A stretch of DNA of 64,000 bases from the NCBI GenBank assembly GCA_002007465.1, contig LNAC01000682.1, positions 734,363 to 798,362 of the forward strand, given 5' to 3'. Shown in pieces: positions 1-10,519 of the stretch. This stretch comes from Ailurus styani (taxonomy: Eukaryota > Chordata > Mammalia > Carnivora > Ailuridae). Numbering within the stretch: position 1 is the stretch's first letter; every line of letters begins with the position of its first letter. The notes under the pieces are model-generated. The model worked only from the letters and a program-made list of their open reading frames with translations. It searched no databases and was not told where the DNA came from. Position numbers and translations under genes: made by a program.

Positions 1-771
1 CTGAAAATGGCGGCTCCTAGGCTCTGACCTGGAGGAGCCGAGAGCCTGGGGCCTCGGTCCTCAGTGCGCCTCAACGAAAAGCAGTCCCTCCCGTCTCCTG
101 GTCTCCGGCTGCTCTCCGAGCTCACCCAGCCTGTGACCGAGTGTCTCCATCTCTGGCGCGGCCCCGTTTGGAATCTCCAAACCTGGCAGATTCCTGAAGC
201 CACTCCCGCACTGCTCCTCCTGGAGGAGGAAGGAAGGGGTCTCTCCGGGTCTGCCACCCGTGGGGTCCCCGCTCACAGAGCAGTGGCCCGGCTGAGCTTC
301 AGATCACAGCCCAAGGAAACCCCGAGCTGAGAGACACCTCAGCTCAGCTCCTTCTCTCCCGCCGGCTTCTCTCTGAGACCTGGGAGCTCGGTCGCACTCA
401 GACACCCCTGGTCTTTTTGTGTCCACGTGGGTCCTGAGACCACACTGTCCCTGCAGGGGTTTCACGCCCCGCTTGGTCTCTGGGGCGATGTCCCTCAGTG
501 GAGCCGACTTCTAACAGTTCCGAGTCCGTGCTCTGCTGCTCGCTCCCTTGCTGGCAGCCGGCACCTACCCCTGGGGTCTATCTTCCTGTTGCCTCAGATT
601 CACTTCTCTGCACGTCCTACTTTCCAGAAAGTGGTCAATTTTCTGTTCCTAGAATTGCTGCTCTTCTTCTCTTCGATCTCCGGTAGAATTTGTAGGTGTT
701 CAGAATAGTTTGATAGCTCTCTGGGTGAATTCCTGNCGGTCTCCTATTCCTCCGCCATCTTGCCGCTCGCC
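1..771 (-). mobile_element. L1 (carnivore lineage) 5' UTR, runs off the left edge
   Basis: Read on the minus strand, this GC- and CpG-rich block begins near 771 with a CAAGATGGCGG motif a few bases from the element start. L1 5' ends typically carry such a YY1-type site, which positions transcription initiation. It continues through a stretch characteristic of carnivore L1 leaders (around 650-735) into GC-rich 5' UTR. ORF1 and ORF2 would lie beyond base 1. The abrupt change at about 771 from GC-rich to AT-rich sequence marks the junction with older L1 DNA. The frames at 61-330 and 427-708 lie in untranslated leader and are not genes. The exact junction base is uncertain. Confidence 0.85.
736..736. 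other. Ambiguous base N in the assembly
   Basis: A single N lies in the L1 leader about 35 bases from its 5' end. It may be a collapsed or low-quality position in a multicopy repeat. Confidence 0.95.
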
Positions 772-777
772 GTATCT

Positions 778-905
778 TCATCTTTATCCAAACTGAAAAT
801 CACTGCCTTTAATGGGAGTGTTTAAGCCATTTACATTTAATTGATTATTGTTCTTATTAGTTTTAGGTCTTTCATCTTGCTGTTTGTTTTCTAAAACAGT
901 GTTCA
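778..905 (-). mobile_element. Old L1 ORF2 fragment
   Basis: Antisense reading of a segment whose plus-strand form (CTTTATCCAA, then TTAATGGGAGTGTTTAAGCC and CATTTACATTTAA) resembles the antisense of mammalian L1 ORF2. It abuts the young L1 5' end, so the younger element probably inserted into this relic. Confidence 0.6.
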
Positions 906-954
906 TGAGGAGGGTTTATTATGACAATAGATCTTTCACAGTAATAGAGGATTG

Positions 955-1165
955 GCATTGTATAAGGAAATAACTAAGGGAAAATTCACTCTTAATTTAA
1001 AATCTATACTCAGCTAAATGTCATTCAAGAATAAGGGCCAAAATGACATAGTTAGACCAAAATCGAGATGATCTACCAGAAAGAAGGATGTACTTTAGGA
1101 TGAAGAAAATTGAACTAGAAGGAAAAAAAATAGATACAGGAAGCAATAAAGTTAGAATTAATAAT
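955..1165 (+). mobile_element. L1ME-like 3'-region relic
   Basis: The order of words (cagctaaatgtcattcaag, then agaaggatgtactttaggatg, then an A-rich stretch) follows the 3' portion of ancient L1ME/L1M5 elements. It is strongly diverged, no frame survives, and the boundaries are approximate. Confidence 0.45.
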
Positions 1166-1776
1166 TACAAAATGTAAACATCTATTTGATCTTGGTAGTG
1201 GATGTATGGGTGTGTAAACTTTCTATGCTTTTTGTACATTTTAAATATTGTAATATAAAAATAGAAGTGCCCTGGAGAGTATGGTATTGTGGAAACCAAG
1301 CTAGGAGAGCTGTACTGTATAAAATGCTGCTGAGAAATAAAGTAGTTAACACCAGAAAATTACCTATAGTTTTTCTGGATGAAACCTATTGATGAACTTG
1401 ACAGAAGCAGATCAGTGACATGGTGGAGGACGAGCTCAGATTGGTCAAAAAGAGGTCGGTAGAAGTCCTGTGACCAATCTCTTAAGCATTGCTGCCTGGT
1501 CAGAGGATCAGACCTTCTTTGATCACCCCCCATCTTTATCAGCATGAGTCCACCTAACTACAGCTCTTCTGTGGCTCCTTTTTGCCTGCAAGATGAAGCT
1601 TGGATTTCATGGCCTAACATACAAAGTAGGATGTGGCTCCTGCCCACCCTTGGAGAGTTAATGTAGACCTACATATCTAAATTGATCTCCTGGGTTGGCA
1701 ATGCTGTTTGCCTCTTCAGAGTTATCTAGCTCTTTTTAATTTCTGGGTGCTCACTTTAGCTCCCATTTTTTCTACC
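1166..1776. other. No recognised feature
   Basis: AT-rich to mixed sequence without a repeat family or gene that I can name. The short frames at 1186-1392 and 1360-1545 show no protein similarity I recognise. Confidence 0.5.
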
Positions 1777-1795
1777 TTAACCCACCCATTTTCTT
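1777..1795. repeat. Target-site duplication, left copy (right copy 2299-2317)
   Basis: TTAACCCACCCATTTTCTT here and TTAATCCACCCATTTTCTT at 2299-2317 match at 18 of 19 positions. They exactly bracket an L1 3' end, as expected for target-primed reverse transcription. Confidence 0.9.
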
Positions 1796-1820
1796 TTTTT
1801 TTTTTATGCAAGTACACATC
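1796..1820 (-). other. Second poly(A) tract plus 15-nt spacer: possible short L1 3' transduction
   Basis: On the minus strand the L1 body ends in an A-rich stretch containing AATAAA (plus strand TTTATT at 1821-1826). This is followed by 15 non-L1 bases (1806-1820) and then a second poly(A) tract next to the target-site duplication. Two A tracts separated by unique sequence are typical of read-through past the L1 polyadenylation site. With only 15 nt, a tail variant of one L1 subfamily is an alternative. Confidence 0.5.
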
Positions 1821-2298
1821 TTTATTTTTTTTTTATTCTTTGCCCAAGGGGTACAGGTCTGTGAATCATCAGGCTTACATCTTTCAGAGCATTCACCAAA
1901 GCACAAACCCTCCCCAATGTCCATAACCCATCCACCCTATCCCTACCCCCCCCACACCCCAGTAACCCTCAGTTTGTTTTGTGAGATTAGGAGTCTCTTA
2001 TAGTTTGTCTCCTTCCCCATCCCATCCTGTTTCATTATTTTTCCCTCCCTACCCCCCACGACCCCCCACCCTGCCCCTCAAGTTCCTCATATCAGAGAGA
2101 TCATATGATAATTGTCTTTCTCTGATTGACTTATTTCGCTCAGCATAATACCCTCCAGTTCCATCCATGTCGTTGCAAATGGCAAGATTTCGTTTCTTCT
2201 GATAGCTGCATAGTATTCCATTGTATATATATACCACATCTTCTTTATCCATTCGTCTGTTGACAGACATCTAGGTTCTTTCCATAGTTTGGCTATTG
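1821..2298 (-). mobile_element. 5'-truncated young L1: ORF2 end plus 3' UTR
   Basis: Minus-strand copy of the carnivore L1 3' end. It holds the last part of ORF2 (2087-2298) followed by the G-rich 3' UTR (C-rich on the plus strand, 1900-2080). It is bracketed by the 19-bp duplication and is severely 5' truncated. It is very similar to the plus-strand copy at 3204-3798, so both are probably recent. Confidence 0.93.
2087..2298 (-). pseudogene. L1 ORF2 C-terminal fragment
   Basis: An open frame reading TIAKLWKEPRC, then STDEWIKKMWYIYTMEYYAA and ending in HMISLI matches the C-terminal end of carnivore L1 ORF2 protein. The endonuclease and reverse-transcriptase domains are absent, so it is a dead fragment. 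Confidence 0.9.
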
Positions 2299-2347
2299 TT
2301 AATCCACCCATTTTCTTAGCTATCTTGGATCTTTTGGTATTAGATTT

Positions 2348-2547
2348 TTTTTTTTTAAAGATTTTATTTATTCATTTGACACAGAGAGATTACAAGTAGG
2401 CAGAGAGGCAGGCAGAGAGAGAGGAGAGAGGAGGAAGCAGGCTCCCCGCTGAGCAGAGAGCCCGATATGGGCCTCGATCCCAGGACCCTGGGATCATGAC
2501 CTGAGCCGAAGGCAGCGGCTTTAACCCACTGAGCCACCCAGGCGCCC
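2348..2547 (-). mobile_element. CAN-SINE (tRNA-derived)
   Basis: Poly(T) followed by AAAGATTTTATTTATT, a purine-rich block, and the antisense tRNA-like head ending GAGCCACCCAGGCGCCC. It is flanked by perfect 14-bp duplications, TTGGTATTAGATTT at 2334-2347 and 2548-2561. Intact head, tail and perfect duplications indicate a young insertion, mobilised in trans by L1 enzymes. Confidence 0.96.
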
Positions 2548-2561
2548 TTGGTATTAGATTT

Positions 2562-2999
2562 GATTCTACCCATGATCCATTATATTTAATCTGATTTTCT
2601 TTTTGAAAGAGAATCTGACTTCCTATTTATGATACCATTCCCATACAAACTATATTCCACATATGTTTTTTGTTTTGCCAGAATCCCAAACCTGATGTTT
2701 CTGGCACATTTACATTCTTGTACAACCAAAACCCTAGCCAAATAGAATTCTCCCTTCTATATCTCTGATGGCTATTTGTTCAGACTGTTCTTGGATATCT
2801 GCAATAATGGGGAGCCCTCATATTTAAAGTTGCTATGTTTCACTTGGGACAACTCTGGTTGATAAAAAATCTTTTTTTACTTTGAGGGGGAAAAGTCTTC
2901 CTTCCTGTGTCCATCTCCACCCCCCCCCAAACCAAGTCCTAACCTAAGCTCTAGAATGACAATGTTCCCAGTATTTGAAATTAGAGGGCTGCCAGTTGA
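2562..2999. other. No recognised feature
   Basis: Mixed sequence with a short C9 homopolymer near 2925 and no repeat family or coding signal I can name. Confidence 0.45.
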
Positions 3000-3189
3000 A
3001 TGGAGTTAGAATATTGGATTAGAATTCCAGATCCCACACTTGAGCTACCACTATGAGCCTCAATGAACTCATCTATAAATTAAGGATAATAATAGTGTTC
3101 ACTTCAAGGGATCATATGAAGATCACATAAAATAATTCACACAATATGTTTAGAGCAACACAATGACTGACACAGAATGAACAATCTAA
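3000..3189 (+). mobile_element. MIR relic
   Basis: Diverged MIR signature: a cysteine/serine-rich-looking core is absent, but the order 'attccagatcccac', 'cctcaatgaactcatctata' and 'ggataataatagtg' follows the MIR consensus from its CORE to its 3' region. An L1 inserted immediately downstream. Confidence 0.6.
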
Positions 3190-3203
3190 AAATATTAGCT
3201 CTT

Positions 3204-3798
3204 TACCCTATGACCCAGCAATCACACTACTGGGTATTTACCCTAAAGATACAAAGGTAGTGATCCTCAGGGGCACATGCACCCAAATGTTTATACCAGC
3301 AATGTCCACAATAGCCAAACTATGGAAAGAACCTAGATGTCCATCAACAGATGAATGGATAAAGAAGATGTGGTATATATATACAATGGAATACTATGCA
3401 GCTATCAAAAGAAACGAAATCTTGCCATTTGCAACGACATGGATGGAACTGGAGGGTATTATGCTGAGTGAAATAAGTCAATCAGAGAAAGACAATTATC
3501 ATATGATCTCTCTGATATGAGGAACTTGAGGGGTAGGGTGGGGAGTCATGGGGGGTAGGGAGGGAAAAATAATGAAACAGGATGGGATGGGGAAGGAGAC
3601 AAACCATAAGAGACTCTTAATCTCACAAAACAAACTGAGAGTTACTGGGGTGTGGGGGGGTAGGGATAGGGTGGATGGGTTATGGACATTGGGGAGGGTT
3701 TGTGCTATGGTGAATGCTGTGAAAGGCATAAGCCTGAGGATTCACAGACCTGTACCCCTGGGCAAATAATAATACTAAAAATAAATTTAAAAAAAAAG
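3204..3798 (+). mobile_element. 5'-truncated young L1: ORF2 end plus 3' UTR
   Basis: Starts in ORF2 (ACCCTATGACCCAGCAATC), runs through the ORF2 stop at 3518-3520, a G-rich 3' UTR and an A-rich tail. A possible imperfect duplication is AAAAATATTAGCTC (about 3190-3203) versus AAAAAATATCTC after the tail. It is in inverted orientation to the copy at 1821-2298. Confidence 0.92.
3260..3520 (+). pseudogene. L1 ORF2 C-terminal fragment
   Basis: The frame continues to the native ORF2 stop and ends KDNYHMISLI. It contains STDEWIKKMWYIYTMEYYAA, as in the minus-strand copy. It lacks all catalytic domains. The apparent start methionine is internal to ORF2 and not a real initiation site. Confidence 0.9.
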
Positions 3799-3834
3799 AA
3801 AAAATATCTCATTTTATAAAAAATAAAACACCAA

Positions 3835-3945
3835 CCTACTCACGAATAGGTACTCATTTTTAAATAAAGAAAATGAGATTCAGAGAGGTTAAGAAACTTC
3901 TCTAAAATCACACAGCTATAATAAGTCAATTAGCAGCAAATTCCA
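3835..3945 (-). mobile_element. MIR relic
   Basis: The plus-strand words 'aaaatgagattcagagaggttaag' in shortened form, 'cacacagctataa' and 'agtcaatta' match the antisense MIR core (sense: deep-conserved 'cacttactagctgtgtgac' region). Diverged, with approximate borders. Confidence 0.6.
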
Positions 3946-3949
3946 TGTG

Positions 3950-4644
3950 CTTTTTACATTCCCCTCATGTCTAAGGAGAATTATACAGAACATTCTGAAC
4001 AGCTTCAGGTGGAAAGGAAATGGCAAATAGTTATATTGACTTGGATCACATTTTCTATCAGGTATGTTATAAATCTTGCTCATGAAAGAGGTTCTTTCCT
4101 GTTCCTAACTCTGGATCATTAGCAAGGAGGAGTCACATTCCTTGATGGAGAAAGCTAAATTAGTGAGTGCATCTGGGAATCCATCTGCAGACTTTGAAGC
4201 CCATTCCGACCAGCCTAATGGGAGGTTCTCACTAATATGAAACACCTAGGGTACATCACTCTTCCTATTACCAAAGAAATGGAAAATGACAGTGGAGACT
4301 CTATTCAGACCTTCATCCACTCAGACAGAAAAACAAGATCCTTTATCCATTTCCACAAAGAGCCCACTGGCGCCCAGGGTTCAGCAGGAGTTTTGACTGC
4401 CCTGACTGAACTTGCTTGGAGCACAGGAAGAGGGTATAACAGAGCAGAGCACAGCCTACTGGCAGCCTGCTGGTTTCTCACCTTGTCTCTCTACCTATGT
4501 CTGAGGATCACAGATAAGTCCTCTACAGGGTCCTGCATGACAGTTTAGTGAGCATCTTCAGAGGCCTAAACTTGCCCTTGGGCTCCCAAAGCCACTGCAG
4601 TGGTTCATCAATACATTTCTTCCACTTAAATGTGATGTTCTTGC
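3950..4644. other. No recognised feature
   Basis: Mixed-composition sequence. The 103-codon frame at 4237-4548 has no recognisable domain, no codon bias I can see and no clear splice context. Confidence 0.45.
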
Positions 4645-4654
4645 TAAAAGGAAC

Positions 4655-4861
4655 TATGGGGTGGGGAGCTTGCATGGCTCAGTCAGTTAAGTGGCCAACT
4701 CTTGGTTTTGGCTCTATCATAATCTCAGAATCCTGAGATTGATGTCATGTCAGCCTCCAAGTACAGTGCAGAGTCAGCTTGAGGATTCTCTCGCTCTCCC
4801 TCTGCCCCTTCCACTCCTTGCCATTGTGTGTCCTCTCCCTCATTCTCTAAAATAAATTAGA

Positions 4862-4912
<51 letters not shown>

Positions 4913-4925
4913 AATCTTTAAAAAA
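4655..4925 (+). mobile_element. CAN-SINE, older copy with expanded tail
   Basis: Diverged tRNA-like head (GGAGCTTGCATGGCTCAGTC), pyrimidine block and a long (TAAA)n tail. It is flanked by TAAAAGGAAC at 4645-4654 and 4926-4935. Head divergence and tail expansion suggest it is older than the 2348-2547 copy. Confidence 0.88.
4858..4913 (+). repeat. (TAAA)n microsatellite
   Basis: About 13 near-perfect TAAA units grown from the SINE tail. Probably length-variable. Confidence 0.95.
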
Positions 4926-4963
4926 TAAAAGGAACAAGCTTTCCTTCCCCTACCTTGTGTTTT

Positions 4964-5149
4964 CTTTTTCTTTTTAAAGACTTTATTTATTTGTCAGAGA
5001 ATGAGAGAGAGAGAGAGTGCACAAGCAGGGGGAGCAGCAGGCTCCTGGCTGAGCAAGGAGCCCAATTCAGGGCTCGACCTCGGGACCCTGAGATCATGAC
5101 CTGAGCTGAAGGCAGATGCTTAACCAACTGAGCCACCCAGGCATCCCCT
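4964..5149 (-). mobile_element. CAN-SINE
   Basis: Antisense copy ending GAGCCACCCAGGCATCCCC with a purine-rich block and T-rich tail. A perfect 13-bp duplication, TACCTTGTGTTTT, lies at 4951-4963 and 5150-5162. It lies 28 bases from the preceding SINE in the opposite orientation. Confidence 0.95.
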
Positions 5150-5164
5150 TACCTTGTGTTTTAA

Positions 5165-6530
5165 ACAGATTATTTTTTATTTGTGTGTCATACCCTGGTG
5201 CATTCTTGCACCTTCATTTATTTGTCTATTTATTTATTTACTTTCTAACTTATTTTAGTTTCTCTGTCATTTTCTTAGATATGTTTCTTAGAAATAATCC
5301 ACATTTAGATCCAATCTGGGGATCTTTGCTTTTATTTGTTTCGATGATAGACATAGGTGGTCTTATTCTTTCATTGTAATTTCTGCAAACTGTTTGGAAT
5401 TTTTATGTTCTTTGCTTCTTTGTTTCCTATCTTTTGCCAAACGGCTTGTTTATTCTTTTTTTACCCAAGTGATTTGAACATTGTGAATTCTACTTTTCCT
5501 GGGTTAAAGGTTATCCTTATATTTCAAAATATAGTTAATCCTGTATTCTTTTATCAATGTCAAGAATGAGAGAAGACCTGTTGGCCTGTTGCACAGACAA
5601 TGGATGACCTAGTACACTTTCCTTTCTTTCCCACTCATGTCCACTTCCAACTTCCCAAGGTTTTTTGGGTATAACCTTGGTTTTTAAATCCAAGTTAATA
5701 ATATTGTTTAACTGTCAATCTTTTTCTTTTCATGATTGTTTTTACATTGGCACTGCTTCCTTATGAAATTAAAAATTTAATGATTTACATTCAATGTCTT
5801 ATTTATATTTTTAATTAATTATTTAGAGAATAATTTTACTTTAAACTCTATCATTGCTCACCCCATTTCTTTCATATTGTGTTTTCCTCATACTGGGGTT
5901 CTCTGTTGTGATTTATTTCTAAGATCACTGGACTATTTTTTTGGGGAAGCAGAATGAAGAGATGTGAACTGTTGTATTCCCCCTGAGACTTTGTCTGTCT
6001 GGGTCTTCTCTATTTTTTTTTTACCTCAAGTTTGTTCAATTGCCATCTATAATATCACCCATTTTCTTCTGATCTTTAGAGTTGCAGAAAAAAAGTGAAC
6101 TGTGAATTCCATCATTTTGTTTGTTTTATCTCCATGGTTGCTTGTAAGATTTTTTTCTCCTTAATCTTTTAAAACAAAATTTTTCCAGGGGATTCCTAAG
6201 TGTATATTCTTTCTTTCTATTAATTTCTCCAATACTTGGTAAGCCCTTTTAATCTAAAGATTTTAGTCTTTTCAGCTCTGGAAAATGGCTTTTATAACAC
6301 CTCCTGAATCAATTTTTCATGACTCTTATCTTTTGCTCATGATCTCAATCTTTTTACACTTATAGGAAATCTTTTTACATTTTTGAATAATCAGATAATT
6401 TATCAAACCATCCTTCAAAATCAATGAGTCTCTTTTCTGCCTTATCCACTATGTTATTCATGCTGTCCAGGATGGTTTTCTAAATTAGGGAATTCATGTT
6501 TTCATCAGAAAGCAATCTATCCTGATTTCA
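5165..6530 (-). mobile_element. Ancient L1ME/L1M internal relic
   Basis: The minus strand shows ordered, diverged similarity to internal L1M sequence. One part (around 6240-6480, sense 'gacagcatgaataacatagt', 'aaaagggcttaccaagta') resembles the ORF1/inter-ORF region. Another (around 5270-5390) resembles a 3' region of the same ancient class. No open frame survives. The borders and the question of one versus two elements are unresolved. Confidence 0.5.
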
Positions 6531-6937
6531 AATTTCTCCCTTTTCATCAGTGCTGTGTCATCTTGAATCTTGCTGAGAATACAAATTAGAGGGATTTGTC
6601 TCCTATTCCCAGGTTGCTTCCAAGGTTATGACTTGCCTGGAAGCTGGCAGTCTCCAGCTCCTATGGAAGTTACTAGTGTCAGTCAGGGCTGCCATTGTCC
6701 ACAAAAGATGGGAAAAACCCTCTGGGGAGAGAACCAGGCAGTGGGAAGATTCACTGTGAGCTGAAAGCTTCTCTTCACAACGCTTCAGCAACCTGAGCTT
6801 TCTGGAACCCTGCAGTCCTTTCTTAGGACCACCAACAACTTTAGGCAGTCCCACTTCATTAACTATGCTGACCATGCCACATGTGGGTTGGTGGTGAGCA
6901 CCATTGCCAGTCATTCCATATGGTGTACACTAGTACA
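6531..6937. other. No recognised feature
   Basis: Mixed sequence between the L1ME relic and the L2 relic. The opposing frames at 6570-6764 and 6603-6914 have no recognised homology. Confidence 0.4.
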
Positions 6938-6938
6938 G

Positions 6939-7430
6939 CTCATTCATTCATTCATTCAAATATCTCTTGAGCATCTCTCTGTACAGGAGCCGGTTCTACA
7001 CATTAGCTATATGATGGCACAGTTAGTACTAACCGCATATATAGTACTGTCTCCCCATATAGTGGGGAGACAGTGTATAGTAAGTTGATGATATAATATC
7101 AAGGAACTATAAGTGCTATAAAAAATAAATCTGGGGTAAAAGGCTAGAGAAAGAAAAATCACAATTTTAGTAAAAATGGTCTAGAAAGACCTTTCTTAAG
7201 TTTGTTTGAGCAGAAACCAGAATAGAGTGGGGGAATGAGCCAAGAGGATGTACGGAGGAAAAGCAGTCCAAGCAGAGGGGATGGCAAGTAGAAAGGCCCT
7301 GAGGCAGGAAGGTGTTGGACTTGTGAAGGAAAAACAGAGGCAGGTGTGCCTCTGGTTACACGAGGGAGCAGAGCAGGGCAGGGAGAAGTCTGAGGGCTAG
7401 CATGTTGTTGCTGTCCTTGCTTCATCAGAC
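6939..7430 (-). mobile_element. L2 (LINE-2) 3' end and ORF2 C-terminal relic
   Basis: Begins with (ATTC)n, the antisense of the typical L2 3' terminus (TGAATGAATGAAT). It then runs through the L2 3' UTR into antisense coding sequence: 'ggaatgagccaagaggatg', 'gcagaggggatggcaag' and 'aaggccctgaggcaggaag' correspond to the conserved L2 ORF2 C-terminal segment. The minus-strand frame at 7159-7425 is part of this relic. Confidence 0.8.
7046..7074. other. Perfect 12-bp inverted repeat with 5-nt loop
   Basis: Left arm ACTGTCTCCCCA (7046-7057), loop TATAG, right arm TGGGGAGACAGT (7063-7074). It lies within the diverged L2 relic, where no such hairpin is expected from the family consensus. Confidence 0.95.
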
Positions 7431-8715
7431 ATCCCTATGTGTCTCTGGGCCATACTTGGTCTTATGGGAAGGCTGCATCATTCAAGATGCAAGCCCAAGT
7501 CAGTGACATACCTTTTAGCAAATTCCATCTCAGCAGCCCAGCCCCAACATATGGGGCTGGAATGACTCCTGCTGAGCCACTAGTTTAATACCTGCTATGA
7601 TGTGTCCTCAGGCCACCACAGGGCTCCTGGTATCAACCTTGTTCTCATAACCATGGTATTGGGCCAGCTTCCTGCCCTCTCTTATCCACAAGCCTGGTGC
7701 TAAGCTTCAGTCTTCTTGACCTGAGGCCTGAACCTGCTGAGGGCCCACCATGCAATGGCCTAATGTGACTTCAGCAGGGGTCCATTAATCTGGTTAGTGG
7801 GCTCATCTCCAAGTGGGCTCAGCACTGCTGAGAGGACCACCTACTGCTTCTGCTGTTTGGGACCCTCCTAATAATATTTGCCAAAATCTGGTCACCCAGG
7901 AAGCCTCTACCCTAGAGTCCTATCCTTTACCTCAGCCCTCATTCTTTTCATGCTTCCCTGGCTTTCTCTGTTTCCTACAAGTTTGTGTTTCTGAGGTCTC
8001 CTTATGTCTCACCCCAAGTCTGTCTGGATTCTTACAAGTGGGCCCTTACCACCCTCAGCCTCTTCTTATCCAGCCTGGGTGACATAAAGTGATGAAATTA
8101 CATCCCGATTTTTATATGCAAAGAAACTTATAATTAAGGAAAACAAAAGGTTATTTTTCAAAGGAGAGCTTGTAGGATTGAGCAACCATTTACTTCCCTA
8201 TGTCCCAGTTGACCCAGCCACTGAACGACCTTTTTAAGGGTATGAGTTTTTCTGAAAGTTTTGGTTTGTGCAATACAGTCCTCATATACATTGTCAATTT
8301 TTGTAACTCTAAATATTTGCTTGAGACTACTGTTAACAATAACTTAACATCCTTTCTCTAAGTAGATGACTAAATATATGTCAATTTTTATCAGGATAAA
8401 TTTATATCAAGAAATTCTTCCCTTGTACTCATTTTGCAGAAATCTATATGGATTTCTCATCAAATTTTTTTTGACCAGTCATGCTAAATGTTAGGATCTC
8501 TTCCAAACCACCTGGCAAGACTATCAGATGAGCAATACCTGGATGAGTTATAGGGTCCCCATATCACAAAAAAATTACCTTCTATAGTAATACAGCATTT
8601 TCTCTTACAAGTCATTTTTCAGAAGATTAGTTCTACAACTTTTGAATAAACTGAATTGCTGAGACAAGTTTCATTACTTTCCACCCATCCACACCTATAA
8701 AGGCACCTGTCAATT
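7431..8715. other. No recognised feature
   Basis: Non-repetitive by eye: GC-moderate to about 8090, then AT-rich. The 89-codon frame at 7813-8082 lacks recognisable domains. Confidence 0.45.
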
Positions 8716-8726
8716 AACACAGTCTA

Positions 8727-8902
8727 GGGCTCCTGGGTGGCTCAGTGGGTTAAAGCCTCTGCCTTTGGCTCAGGTCATGATCTGTGGATAGAGGCCCGCA
8801 TTGGGCTCTCTGCTCAGTAGGGAGCCTGCTTCCTTCTCTCTCTCTGCCTGCCTCTCTGCCTACTTGTAATCTCTCTCTCTCTCTGTCAAATAAATAAAAA
8901 AA
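8727..8902 (+). mobile_element. CAN-SINE
   Basis: Clean head (GGGCTCCTGGGTGGCTCAGT), pyrimidine-rich middle and TAAATAAA tail. A perfect 11-bp duplication, AACACAGTCTA, lies at 8716-8726 and 8903-8913. Young-looking. Confidence 0.96.
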
Positions 8903-8913
8903 AACACAGTCTA

Positions 8914-10519
8914 TGCTGTCCAACAACATAGTTAATGGCATTATTTGATCACCCTATAAGCTGTGTCTTGGGAGAAGATAACATAATGTAATATGGGACT
9001 GGCATGGTAGGTAGCTCAATGACGTTTGATCCAACATGAGCTAGTTGACCTTTTCTATGCCCGACACTCTGACATTTGCTAATAGTAAGAATGCAGTACA
9101 CCTGCAGAGACTCGGTGTGTCTTCAAGGACTGTCTCAACCTTATATCACTTTTCAGACAGTCTGGGCTACATAAGGAGTCCAGTTGACTTGAACTTATTC
9201 AGCAATGATTGCTATTTGTGAAAGGAAAAAAAGATCTGAATCAAGCATAACCAGATAGCTTGAAACTTGTCTTTGGAGCCAGTCCATTATGGATTATGAA
9301 AACTTAATCTTTGATGTTGTGAACAGCAGCTGCTTTGACCAGTTAACTTTAGAAGATGAATTGATGCAGGATGTTCTAAAATTTACAACATAAGCAGTCA
9401 TTTCTCAAAACTCTTTCTTGGTAGTAGAAGGGGCACAAATTATTAATATCCAACTTAAATAGCAGTAGTTCACAGGCTACAGATCCCATTTGTGAAATTT
9501 AAATCTCTGAGCAGTGACTGATGGTGCTTGGGAAAAGTGCCTCTTCAGTAAGCCCACAAGTTCAGCTGTCCTAATCTAATTTAAAGCAGTGACTGTGAGA
9601 AACTCTCATATGGCATGTAGTTCTGTCCCACTGATGGCAATGTGAGCAAAGTGGGGATCCCAACCACAGCAATAATTCACATTTCAGTGGCACAAACATA
9701 CACCTCATGCAAAATCTGCCCACCCCCTACTCCTCCAAACTACAAGGGTCCCATATATGCTCATGAGCAGTTGTCCTTTGGTTGTCTGATCTGTCACTGG
9801 TGTTCACCAATCAGGAAACCACCCAAGCATGGGGTCACTACTGCCTTTCTTCCAAAAGGACTGCACTGTCTTAGATTGGTTTCCACATGAAGCAAACCAC
9901 AAGGCAAGGATTTGAGCAGAATTGCCTTATTTGAGACATACTCCAAGCAGAGAAGAAAAGGAAGTAAATAAGAGATGTTACCATACCAGTCATTATGTTT
10001 GATCATTGAATGTTAATCCTGATGAGGAATTCTGGAAATCATTAGGAATGATACCTCTGAGAGAAAAGGGGTATTTATATACCAGCTCCCAGAAGTCATT
10101 ATTTGAGGGTTGCTGGGGATAGGGGCCTTCAGGCCACAGCAAGCCCTTGAGCAACTGGAAGACTGGCTGGTGTACACTAAGATAGTAGGATCTCAGGGAA
10201 GATGGGTGGGGTGTTCACAACATCTGTCTCCCCAAGTACCCACAGCAAGGATGGCCTTTCTTGATTGTCCCCAAGCTGAGGAGAGACCAGGTAAACTGCA
10301 TTTACCATAGGCCTTACTCTATCCAAGGATGTCTGTAGGATACATTCTCAGAGGCAGAACTCCTTGTTTTAAGTAGTGCATGTTTTTAAGGTATACTGCT
10401 AAATTGCCCTCCAAGAAGTGCTCACCAACTGATACTCTGGCTAATAGAGCATCTGAATTCCCTTTACCCTGCTTTGTGGGATACTAATGTTCCCTATTAT
10501 AGTGAAAATGGTTATACTG
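8914..10519. other. No recognised feature
   Basis: Non-repetitive by eye. It contains only short frames, including 9289-9393 (34 codons) and 9642-9890, with no recognised homology. Confidence 0.4.

Noticed and set aside
61..330. Opposing open frames in the GC-rich first 330 bases, suggestive of a CpG-island first exon
   Set aside because: The region matches the carnivore L1 5' UTR in composition, motif and position, so a cellular promoter or exon is unlikely.
9289..9393. 34-codon acidic open frame that looks protein-like
   Set aside because: Too short, with no recognised homology and no clear splice sites or Kozak context to support an exon.
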